The translations under genes were made by a program, and so were the position numbers. From RGIG1959 sp045604545 (GTDB taxonomy: Bacteria > Bacillota > Clostridia > Oscillospirales > Acutalibacteraceae): DNA of 24,191 nucleotides. Below the pieces are notes generated by a model, which saw nothing but the letters and a program-made list of their open reading frames with translations, did no database searches and had not been told where the DNA came from. The stretch lies in assembly GCA_045604545.1 (NCBI GenBank), contig JAZUOG010000041.1:1-24191 (forward strand), in the 5' to 3' direction. Positions 1-6,320 of this stretch are shown in pieces (position 1 is the first letter of the stretch; every line of letters starts with the position of its first letter).

Positions 1-35
1 TTTTTTGCTTTTGAGACTTTAACTCCTATTGCCAT
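1..35 (-). CDS. 5' end of an unidentified minus-strand gene, cut by the window edge
   Basis: On the minus strand an ATG at 35-33 opens a frame reading MAIGVKVSKAK up to the window edge. A ribosome binding site CGGAGGG lies 6 bases upstream. A candidate promoter lies further upstream, and a terminator separates this gene from the tRNAs that precede it. Eleven residues are too few to identify the product. In many Firmicutes tRNA-Trp lies near secE/nusG or rpmG, but nothing here confirms that. Confidence 0.6.
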   Translation of the reverse strand, partial: MAIGVKVSKAK

Positions 36-60
36 AACAATCCCTCCGTTTTCGTACATA

Positions 61-93
61 TAAATAATATTACAAATTAAAGAATTCGTCTAT
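61..93 (-). promoter_or_regulatory. Candidate sigma-A promoter for the gene starting at 35
   Basis: Reading the minus strand, a TAGACG-like -35 lies 17 bases upstream of TATTAT, within an AT-rich stretch upstream of the ATG at 35. The -35 matches consensus at only four of six positions, so the assignment is tentative. Confidence 0.35.
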
Positions 94-124
94 ACCTCAG
101 TTTTTGGAAAGAGGTAATGGATAA

Positions 125-165
125 AAAAATACAGTCACCGCATAAATGCAGTGACTGTATTTTTT
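125..165. terminator. Bidirectional intrinsic terminator after tRNA-Trp
   Basis: A perfect 10-bp stem (ATACAGTCAC at 129-138 with GTGACTGTAT at 151-160) and a 12-base loop is flanked by A-runs on one side and T-runs on the other. It should stop the minus-strand tRNA transcript and could also work on the plus strand. It starts immediately after the encoded CCA of tRNA-Trp. Confidence 0.85.
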
Positions 166-240
166 GGCAGGGGCAGAAGGACTCGAACCCTCGGCACGCG
201 GTTTTGGAGACCGCTGCTCTACCAACTGAGCTATGCCCCT
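165..240 (-). tRNA. tRNA-Trp (anticodon CCA)
   Basis: The minus strand folds as a full cloverleaf. The acceptor arm is AGGGGCA (240-234) paired with TGCCCCT (175-169), the discriminator is G at 168 and a CCA end is encoded at 167-165. The D-arm GCTCAGTTGGTAGAGC and T-loop GGTTCGAGTCC are canonical. The anticodon loop CTCCAAA gives anticodon CCA, decoding UGG. It is the second gene of a two-tRNA transcript. Confidence 0.95.
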
Positions 241-262
241 ATATATTCTTTTGATGAGAAGG

Positions 263-290
263 GCGGAAGACCGGACGTTCGGTCTTCCGC
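263..290. other. Perfect hairpin between the two tRNAs
   Basis: An 11-bp perfect inverted repeat (GCGGAAGACCG at 263-273, CGGTCTTCCGC at 280-290) with a 6-base loop fills the spacer between tRNA-Met and tRNA-Trp. There is no adjacent T-run on the minus strand, so it does not look like an intrinsic terminator. It could be a processing or stability structure in the dicistronic tRNA precursor. Confidence 0.6.
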
Positions 291-303
291 GGCTTCACCG
301 TTT

Positions 304-380
304 TGGTGGGCCTTCAGGGACTCGAACCCGGGACCGACCGGTTATGAGCCGGTGGCTCTAACCAACTGAGCTAAAGGCCC
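304..380 (-). tRNA. tRNA-Met (anticodon CAU)
   Basis: On the minus strand the acceptor arm GGGCCTT (380-374) pairs with AAGGCCC (314-308). The discriminator is A at 307 and CCA is encoded at 306-304. The anticodon loop CTCATAA gives CAU, and the anticodon stem is CCGG-rich. The body resembles clostridial elongator tRNA-Met. A CAU anticodon is also used by the lysidine-modified tRNA-Ile2, which sequence inspection alone cannot fully exclude. It is unlikely to be initiator tRNA because the 1-72 pair is a normal G-C. Confidence 0.9.
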
Positions 381-420
381 GTTTCTCGCTCGGCATCGTT
401 TTTCACGACGGAACACAAAT

Positions 421-448
421 ATTTTACCACAAATTCATCATATGTCAA
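421..448 (-). promoter_or_regulatory. Promoter of the tRNA-Met/tRNA-Trp transcript
   Basis: On the minus strand TTGACA (448-443) and TAAAAT (426-421) are separated by 16 bases. The consensus -35 is preceded by an A-tract resembling an UP element, as expected for a stable-RNA promoter. It diverges from the antiporter promoter at 506-535. Confidence 0.85.
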
Positions 449-505
449 GTGTTTTTTTCGCGATAGGGCATTTTTCTTTTGCGCAGAACGTAAAACTGGG
501 AAGAC

Positions 506-535
506 TTGACAGTTGTCGATCGTTTGGGATACAAT
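506..535 (+). promoter_or_regulatory. Sigma-A promoter of the NhaC-family antiporter
   Basis: TTGACA (506-511) and TACAAT (530-535) are separated by 18 bases. The frame of the downstream gene is open from a TTG that is part of this -35, so the true start must lie downstream of the promoter. Confidence 0.85.
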
Positions 536-571
536 AGAGGCATTCCGAATCAGCGTAATCAGGAGGGACCT

Positions 572-1888
572 ATGAAAAAAGAGAAGATATCGGCGTTGTT
601 GCCGATCGGCGTATTTGTGGTGCTGTATCTGGGACTCGGTATTCTGTTTGAATACATTCTCAACATTTCGATGGGGTTTTACAGTATTCCCATCGTGGTC
701 ATTTTCCTTGTCGCGCTGTTGGTGGCGTGTCTGCAGAATCGCAAGGTGTCGTTTGACGACAAGCTTGCCATCATGGGACAAGGCGTCGGCGATAAGAATA
801 TCGTCACCATGATTCTGATTTTTTTAGCGGCAGGTATTTTTGTCGGCACGGTCGGACGTGAAAGTGCGCAGAGTGTTGCCTATTTCATGCTGTCGGTTGT
901 GCCGGTGCGATTTGCGGTGGCGGTGCTGTTTGTGGTGGGCTGCTTTGTGTCGCTCGCGATGGGCACTTCTGTCGGTACGATCACGCTGATCACACCGATC
1001 GCCGTGGCGGTGTCGTCTGCCTCCGGCTTTGATACGGCGTTGTGTGTAGCCTCGGTTGTCGGCGGCGCGATGTTCGGCGACAATTTGTCATTCATTTCCG
1101 ACACGACCATTGCCGCCTGCAACGGTCAGGGCTGTCAGATGAAGGACAAATTCCGCGAAAATTTTGCGATCGCGCTTCCTGCCGCGTTGGTGGCACTGGT
1201 GCTGATCGTTGTCGTGTCGATGAATCAGGATATTACGGGTGCCGTAGAAGGAGACTATCAGCTTGTTCAGCTGATTCCTTATGTATTGGTGCTGATCGGC
1301 GGTATGATCGGCATCAACGTGTTCGCGGTGTTGCTTGTCGGCATCGTATCGGGCGCGGCGATCATGCTGGCGACGGGCGCGGTGGAAGCGACTCAGATCC
1401 TTGCACAAATGGGCTCGGGTGCCGCGGGTATGTTTGAAACCATCATGGTGGCGGTGCTTGTTGCCGCGATCTGTGCACTTATCCGCAAAAACGGCGGCTT
1501 TGACGCGCTGTTATCCATTACCCGCCGTGTGTTCAAGGGCAAAAAAAGCGGACAACTCGGCATCGGTATGCTTGTCGGCGTGATGGACATTGCCACTGCC
1601 AACAACACGGTCGCCATCGTCATGGCGAACCCCATTGCCAAGGATATGGCGAAGGATTATGACATTTCACCGCGCAAAACCGCTTCGATCCTCGACACCT
1701 TCTCCTGCGTGTTCCAAGGCATTATTCCTTACGGCGCGCAGATGCTCGTTGCGTTGTCGGCGGCGGCAGAGGTCGGTTGTGTGCTGACGGCGTTCGATGT
1801 GATCCCGTATCTGTTCTATCCGTTCCTGCTCCTCGTCAGCTCACTCGTGTTCATCTTTGTGATTCCCGAACGTAAAAAGAATGTGTGA
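572..1888 (+). CDS. NhaC-family Na+/H+ antiporter
   Basis: A 438-aa polytopic membrane protein of the NhaC family (PF03553), which typically exchanges protons for sodium or related cations or substrates across the cytoplasmic membrane. Roughly ten or more hydrophobic segments are visible. Family-like motifs are MGTSVGTIT, GGAMFGDNLSFISDTT and MDIATANNTVAIVMANP. The usual length for the family is 430-500 aa. The start at 572 (MKKEKIS) has AGGAGGG at 561-567. The 22-residue upstream extension is rejected because it runs through the promoter and the ribosome binding site. The gene is monocistronic, with its own promoter and a terminator six bases after the stop. The exact substrate is not readable. 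Confidence 0.88.
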   Translation: MKKEKISALLPIGVFVVLYLGLGILFEYILNISMGFYSIPIVVIFLVALLVACLQNRKVSFDDKLAIMGQGVGDKNIVTMILIFLAAGIFVGTVGRESAQSVAYFMLSVVPVRFAVAVLFVVGCFVSLAMGTSVGTITLITPIAVAVSSASGFDTALCVASVVGGAMFGDNLSFISDTTIAACNGQGCQMKDKFRENFAIALPAALVALVLIVVVSMNQDITGAVEGDYQLVQLIPYVLVLIGGMIGINVFAVLLVGIVSGAAIMLATGAVEATQILAQMGSGAAGMFETIMVAVLVAAICALIRKNGGFDALLSITRRVFKGKKSGQLGIGMLVGVMDIATANNTVAIVMANPIAKDMAKDYDISPRKTASILDTFSCVFQGIIPYGAQMLVALSAAAEVGCVLTAFDVIPYLFYPFLLLVSSLVFIFVIPERKKNV

Positions 1889-1893
1889 TCGTC

Positions 1894-1926
1894 AAAAACA
1901 CTCCGAAAATCTCGGAGTGTTTTTTT
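1894..1926 (+). terminator. Intrinsic terminator of the antiporter gene
   Basis: A 9-bp perfect stem (ACACTCCGA at 1898-1906, TCGGAGTGT at 1912-1920) with a five-base loop, A-run before and six further Ts after. Confidence 0.9.
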
Positions 1927-1934
1927 GATGATCG

Positions 1935-1964
1935 GTAACCTTTCCGGGGGCATTTTCGTGTATA
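1935..1964 (+). promoter_or_regulatory. Candidate ECF-type promoter of the sigma/anti-sigma operon
   Basis: No good sigma-A promoter is visible in the 60 bases between the antiporter terminator and the sigma gene. There is a GGTAACC block (1934-1940) about 16 bases upstream of CGTGTATA (1957-1964). An AAC-containing -35 with a short CG-type -10 is the usual ECF promoter form, so autoregulation by the encoded sigma factor is inferred, not shown. Confidence 0.4.
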
Positions 1965-1985
1965 AGGGTGAAGGAGGCGGGAGAG

Positions 1986-2540
1986 ATGGAAGATCATGAC
2001 ATTGTGGAGCTGTTTTGGGATCGGGCGGAGAATGCCATCGAAGAAACGCAGCGACAATACGGAGCATACTGCCGTGCGATCGCTTTGCGGATAGTAAACA
2101 ATGACGATGATGCCGCCGAGTGCGTCAACGATGTGTGGCTCAAAGCGTGGAACACGATTCCTCCTGAGAAACCGTCGTGTCTGCGCACCTATCTCGGCAA
2201 GCTCACCCGCCGTCTCGCTGTTGATCGATATCGCCGACAGACGGCACAAAAGCGGGGAACGGGCGAGATGACGGCGGTATTCGACGAGCTGGCAGAATGT
2301 CTTCCCGACAAGCAGAACACAACCGTTGACTATGTGGAGTGGAAGGATACGCTCGAGCGGTTTCTCGACACATTGGAGCCGACGGAACGGATGCGGTTTC
2401 TTCGGCGTTACTGGTATGCCTGCTCTATCAAGGAGATCGCCCAAGGCATGAATACGACCGAAACCTACGTCAAGGTGGCGCTTCACCGCACGCGCCTGAA
2501 AATGAAAGCATTTCTCGAGAAAGAAGGAATCGACATATGA
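1986..2540 (+). CDS. ECF-type RNA polymerase sigma factor
   Basis: A 184-aa sigma-70 family factor of ECF layout. Region 2 spans about residues 20-85 (YCRAIALRIVNNDDDAAEC, then VWLKAW), typical of core-polymerase and -10 recognition. Region 4 spans about residues 120-178, with the HTH SIKEIAQGMNTTETYVKVAL. There is no region 1.1 or 3, consistent with an ECF factor. The ATG at 1986 is chosen because AAGGAGG (1971-1977) sits 8 bases upstream; a GTG at 1968 in the same frame overlaps that site. The stop overlaps the start of the membrane anti-sigma gene (ATGA), so the two are probably translationally coupled. Target genes are unknown, though autoregulation is plausible. Confidence 0.9.
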   Translation: MEDHDIVELFWDRAENAIEETQRQYGAYCRAIALRIVNNDDDAAECVNDVWLKAWNTIPPEKPSCLRTYLGKLTRRLAVDRYRRQTAQKRGTGEMTAVFDELAECLPDKQNTTVDYVEWKDTLERFLDTLEPTERMRFLRRYWYACSIKEIAQGMNTTETYVKVALHRTRLKMKAFLEKEGIDI

Positions 2541-3202
2541 CCTCAATGGAGTTGTTTGCAACGCTGGGTGAGATCGACGAGCGATACCTGCGTGAAGAAC
2601 CCGCGAAAAAGTCACGCCGATTTGCTCCGATCAAATGGGCGGCCGTGGCGGCGTGTGTCGTGCTTGCGGCCGTGGCGGGGACGACAATATGGATACATCG
2701 TGACAACCCGCCGCTTGCTTCTGTTACACAGCCGACAAGTACGGTGACAGAACCCACGCGAAAACACGATTATATTCCTCCGACAATACAGGACGGCAAT
2801 CGTGTGCTGTATACGGCGGCCATGGCGGGAAGTGATTGCTATGCGGCGCCCGGCCCCGGTGAGATCATCTGGGACGTGGTGGGAGGAACCGTTTTTCTTG
2901 ACAATTTACGTGATACCGATCTGGTGTGGTTGGGGATTTCGCCTAACGTACCGTCACAAGGCGTCATGGGCAAAGCGGACCGCGAGGCGGAAGCGATGCG
3001 ACTTGCAAAGCTGGGACTGGAGGTATACACCAAAGACCTGCAGTGGACGGGATATTGGGGCGAGGACGTTCGACAGATCGCTATCGCTGTGGTGATGACG
3101 GTCGAACAAGCACGGAATTTCCCTGTCCGTGAGGATTATGCCTATATGTTCGGCCCTGTGTACGGAGAAAAAAGCGAGTATACGCGAGTGATTCCCGATT
3201 AA
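2537..3202 (+). CDS. Membrane-anchored anti-sigma factor partner of the ECF sigma factor
   Basis: A 221-aa protein with a short cytoplasmic N-terminus (about residues 1-32, acidic motif GEIDERYLREE), one transmembrane helix (about 33-53) and an extracytoplasmic domain of about 165 residues. This topology, and the 4-base overlap with the sigma gene, fits a one-pass anti-sigma factor that binds the sigma inside the cell and senses a signal outside. No HxxxCxxC zinc motif is present in the N-terminus, so it is not a classical ZAS protein. The extracellular domain contains a stretch rich in Thr/Pro (about 60-75) and is otherwise not recognised. No clear terminator follows before the next promoter at 3262. 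Confidence 0.75.
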   Translation: MTSMELFATLGEIDERYLREEPAKKSRRFAPIKWAAVAACVVLAAVAGTTIWIHRDNPPLASVTQPTSTVTEPTRKHDYIPPTIQDGNRVLYTAAMAGSDCYAAPGPGEIIWDVVGGTVFLDNLRDTDLVWLGISPNVPSQGVMGKADREAEAMRLAKLGLEVYTKDLQWTGYWGEDVRQIAIAVVMTVEQARNFPVREDYAYMFGPVYGEKSEYTRVIPD

Positions 3203-3261
3203 CAAGCGAAGAGAGTTGTTGATATACACCAAAATGTAACAAATCAAAGCTATGACAATAG

Positions 3262-3290
3262 TTGACTTTGCCTATGGTTTCGTGTACAAT
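3262..3290 (+). promoter_or_regulatory. Sigma-A promoter of the iron alcohol dehydrogenase gene
   Basis: TTGACT (3262-3267) and TACAAT (3285-3290) with a 17-base spacer, 45 bases upstream of the start codon. Confidence 0.88.
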
Positions 3291-3335
3291 AGCCTTGTGA
3301 ACGATCCATTTTTATTATAAAGGAGAGAGGTTCTT

Positions 3336-4484
3336 ATGGCCAACAGATTTGTACTCAATGAAACCAGCTATCACGGCAAGGGCGCGATCGCCTCGATCGT
3401 GACCGAGATCAATGCCCGCGCATTCAAAAAGGTGCTCGTGTGCGTTGACCCCGACCTTGTCAAGCTCGGCATCGCCGCGAAGGTGACCGACCTTCTGGAT
3501 GCCGCTTGTGTCGCTTACGACGTGTTCAGCGATATCAAGCCCAATCCTACCATCGAAAATGTGCAGAACGGCGTTGCCGCATTTAAAGTGAGCGGTGCGG
3601 ACGGCATCGTTGCCATCGGCGGCGGCTCCTCGATGGATACGGCGAAAGCCATCGGTATTATCATCACCAACCCCGAATTTGCCGATGTCAAGAGCCTCGA
3701 GGGCGTTGCCCCCACGAAGAATCCCTGCGTGCCGATCATCGCCGTTCCCACAACAGCAGGTACGGCCGCCGAGGTCACCATCAACTATGTCATTCCCGAT
3801 GCGCAGAACAACCGTAAAATGGTGTGCGTCGATGTGCATGATATTCCCGTTGTTGCGGTCGTCGATCCCGACATGATGGCATCGATGCCCAAGGGCTTGA
3901 CCGCCGCAACCGGCATGGACGCGCTGACCCACGCGATCGAAGGCTACATCACCAAGGGCGCTTGGGAGATGAGCGATATGTTCCACATCAAGGCAATCGA
4001 AATCATCGCGAAATCCCTGCGCGGTGCCGTCGAAGGTACCGACGAAGGCCGCGAAGGCATGGCGCTCGGTCAGTATATCGCAGGCATGGGCTTCAGCAAC
4101 GTCGGTCTGGGCATTGTCCACTCGATGGCGCATCCGCTCGGCGCGGTGTACGATACGCCTCACGGCGTTGCCAATGCCATCATTCTTCCCACCGTCATGG
4201 CGTATAACGCACCCGCGACGGGCGAGAAGTATCGCGACATCGCTAAGGCGATGGGCGTTGACGGTGTCGACGCGATGAGCCTTGATGAGGCGCGCACGGC
4301 GGCAATCGACGCGGTCAAGCAGTTGTCTGCAGATGTCGGCATCCCCGCCGACCTGAAGGATATCGTGAAACCTGAAGACATCGATTTTCTGTCGCAGTCC
4401 GCGTTTGACGATGCCTGCCGTCCCGGCAATCCCCGAGATACCAGTGTCGAAGAGATCAAGGCATTGTATCTCAGCCTGATGTAA
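3336..4484 (+). CDS. fucO: Iron-dependent alcohol dehydrogenase, lactaldehyde reductase / 1,2-propanediol oxidoreductase type
   Basis: A 382-aa group III (iron-containing) alcohol dehydrogenase that closely tracks E. coli FucO, including the MANR start, the same length and the shared segments VPTTAGTAAEVTINYVI, THAIEGYIT and GMGFSNVGLG. FucO reduces L-lactaldehyde to 1,2-propanediol with NADH. NAD-binding motifs are GGGS (95-98) and PTTAGT (138-143). The metal ligands expected from FucO are present at D195, H199, H262 and H276, one residue offset from E. coli. The ribosome binding site AAGGAGAG lies at 3320-3327. No fucose or rhamnose pathway gene is nearby, so the physiological substrate could be another short aldehyde or diol. 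The gene is monocistronic, with its own promoter and terminator. Confidence 0.88.
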   Translation: MANRFVLNETSYHGKGAIASIVTEINARAFKKVLVCVDPDLVKLGIAAKVTDLLDAACVAYDVFSDIKPNPTIENVQNGVAAFKVSGADGIVAIGGGSSMDTAKAIGIIITNPEFADVKSLEGVAPTKNPCVPIIAVPTTAGTAAEVTINYVIPDAQNNRKMVCVDVHDIPVVAVVDPDMMASMPKGLTAATGMDALTHAIEGYITKGAWEMSDMFHIKAIEIIAKSLRGAVEGTDEGREGMALGQYIAGMGFSNVGLGIVHSMAHPLGAVYDTPHGVANAIILPTVMAYNAPATGEKYRDIAKAMGVDGVDAMSLDEARTAAIDAVKQLSADVGIPADLKDIVKPEDIDFLSQSAFDDACRPGNPRDTSVEEIKALYLSLM

Positions 4485-4493
4485 TGTGAAATC

Positions 4494-4533
4494 AAAAACG
4501 CTGTCACATTCTTGAATGTGACAGCGTTTTTTT
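4494..4533. terminator. Bidirectional terminator between convergent genes
   Basis: A 12-bp perfect stem (CGCTGTCACATT at 4499-4510 with its complement at 4515-4526) and a CTTG loop, flanked by A-run and seven Ts. It serves the fucO-like gene on the plus strand and the deacetylase at 4532-6205 on the minus strand, whose stop codon touches the T-run. Confidence 0.92.
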
Positions 4534-6205
4534 ATTGCCCTGTGCGGCCTTCCTTTATGCCGTTTTTGAGATAATGAGTAAAGTAGGCTTTGAGATCGTC
4601 GCCGAAGGCGCGTTGAAGATCCGTATACTTCGATTGGTAGACACGCACATGAAAGGTGTCACATCCATCTCGGCCTTCCTTCATGCCGTTTACAACGAAG
4701 TGCCTGAGCGCCGCCGCGTCGTTAAAGCCATAGATCTTTCGGATGTCGTTGTAACGGTTGATGTAATATTCAAAATCGTACACCGCCGCATAGTCCACGC
4801 CGTTGTACACGGTGGTCGGATTGCGCATAGTCGTGCATCCTGTGGGAATGCGACCCTCTTTTTGACCGTGACGCAGATAGTGGGTGTAATAGGGCTTCCA
4901 ATTGTTACCGTATGCTTTGCGCAGGTCGGGGTAATACAGACGGTAGGAAACAGGATCAAACTCCTCACTGCCGCGGTATCCTGCCGCCATCCCTTTTGTC
5001 AGAAAGTGAAGCATATAGCGGGTGGGATCATTGTCCAAAGTCGGCTCGGGATAATTCTCCATGTAGTACTTGACGTTAAAGGTAACAGCGCCGCAGCGAC
5101 CTTCGTGGATGCCGAAGTTCTTAAAATGGTTGAGCAGCTTGCTTGCATTCGTGCCGAACGCTTTTTTTAAATCGGGATAGCGTTCAGCATAATAGGCGGC
5201 ATCGAATACGCCTTCATAGCTTTGATCGAGTGTTTTTTTGGCTACGGGTGTGCGGGTGCCGAAAGTGTCAAAGCCTGCCACGCGGATGGTTATGCCGTAG
5301 GGAACCGTGAAAGGACGGGTGTATTTGGTGTCGGCGAGGGTGGGCGTACTGCCGTCGGTAGTGTAGTACAGTGTCTGTCCGCGTTGGCTTGCGGACAGGG
5401 TGATTTTGGCTTTGCCGCTTGCGGTGTCGAGTGTGTCACTGATAACAGGGGCGCTGTAAGCAGGAAGTGTGGTGGCCGTGTTACCGGCATGGGTGTATAC
5501 TGTGCCGTTCTGAAGCGTGATGCCGCGGCGACGGAACAGCTCGGAAACCGTCACACATTCATAGCCGCGACTTTGCAACGTGGAGATTGCCTGCAAAGCG
5601 CCGTTGACGCTGGTGGAATAAATATCGTGGAGAAGCACGATCGCGCCGTCATACGCCTTGTTGACAATATGGTTGTAGATCGTGTTACTGTTATGGTATT
5701 TCCAATCAAGCGTGTCGATACTCCAAAGGATGATGGGAGAGGAGATGGTGTTGCGGATGGTCTGTGAGTTGGCACCGCCCGGTGTTCTCACGAGTGTCTG
5801 ATATGTGCCGCCCATGGCATTGTAAAGATAGGTATTCACGCTGTCGACCTGAGAAACCATCGACGAAGCAGACAGGTTATCAAACGGAACGCGGTGACTG
5901 TAGGTGTGATTGGCAAGCTGATGTCCCTCGTTTGCCATTCTCCTGAGCAAGTTAGTATGGAAGGCGGCACCCAGTGACGGACCGTTTTCACCGTTGACAA
6001 AGAAGGTGGCTTTGGCACCGCGCTCGGCAAGCCCATCAAGCAGATCATCCGTGTAAAATCCCGGGCCATCGTCAAAGGTGAAGGCAATCAGTTTTGAAGG
6101 AGCAGCTGCGGCGGTGATAACGGCGGTGGGTTGAACGGACATATCGAAGGCGAGCATGCCAAGCATCATCGCCGCCGCAACACAGACGCTGAGAATACGT
6201 TTCAT
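4532..6205 (-). CDS. Secreted NodB-family polysaccharide deacetylase with five C-terminal repeats (paralog A)
   Basis: A 557-aa secreted protein. Signal peptide: about residues 1-35, ending in an Ala-rich stretch. NodB domain: about 38-230, with metal and catalytic motifs TFDDGP (43-48), H100-TYS-H104, RTPGG (140-144), DTLDW (164-168) and LLHD (191-194). This implies removal of acetyl groups from a GlcNAc- or MurNAc-type glycan. About 255-325 resembles the chitobiase/hexosaminidase C-terminal type domain (YYTTDGSTPT). About 334-555 holds five repeats of roughly 37-45 residues, consensus FDxxYYxxxYPDLxxxfG then HfxxxGixEGR, probably a surface or glycan-binding module. Start: ATG with AAAGGAG. 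It is a tandem paralog of the gene at 6321-8042. Peptidoglycan versus another glycan cannot be decided. Confidence 0.88.
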   Translation of the reverse strand: MKRILSVCVAAAMMLGMLAFDMSVQPTAVITAAAAPSKLIAFTFDDGPGFYTDDLLDGLAERGAKATFFVNGENGPSLGAAFHTNLLRRMANEGHQLANHTYSHRVPFDNLSASSMVSQVDSVNTYLYNAMGGTYQTLVRTPGGANSQTIRNTISSPIILWSIDTLDWKYHNSNTIYNHIVNKAYDGAIVLLHDIYSTSVNGALQAISTLQSRGYECVTVSELFRRRGITLQNGTVYTHAGNTATTLPAYSAPVISDTLDTASGKAKITLSASQRGQTLYYTTDGSTPTLADTKYTRPFTVPYGITIRVAGFDTFGTRTPVAKKTLDQSYEGVFDAAYYAERYPDLKKAFGTNASKLLNHFKNFGIHEGRCGAVTFNVKYYMENYPEPTLDNDPTRYMLHFLTKGMAAGYRGSEEFDPVSYRLYYPDLRKAYGNNWKPYYTHYLRHGQKEGRIPTGCTTMRNPTTVYNGVDYAAVYDFEYYINRYNDIRKIYGFNDAAALRHFVVNGMKEGRDGCDTFHVRVYQSKYTDLQRAFGDDLKAYFTHYLKNGIKEGRTGQ

Positions 6206-6275
6206 AAAAAAGAACTCCTTTACGGATCATATACTGGCGGTTTACCGCATTTTTTGTGACTGTTTTCGACGATAC

Positions 6276-6318
6276 AAAACACGCTGTCACCGTTAAAATC
6301 GGTGGACAGCGTGCGTTT
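6276..6318. terminator. Terminator between the two deacetylase paralogs
   Basis: The arm CACGCTGT (6280-6287) pairs with ACAGCGTG (6306-6313), extended by CACCG/CGGTG around a seven-base loop with one bulged base. A TTTT tail follows on the minus strand and a T-run on the plus strand. It lies directly after the stop of paralog B, so each paralog appears to have its own transcript. Confidence 0.78.
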
Positions 6319-6320
6319 TT

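Noticed and set aside
3315..4163. A 282-codon minus-strand open frame inside the fucO-like gene
   Set aside because: Antisense to a clearly conserved dehydrogenase, with low-complexity His/Gly/Asp composition and no start signals.
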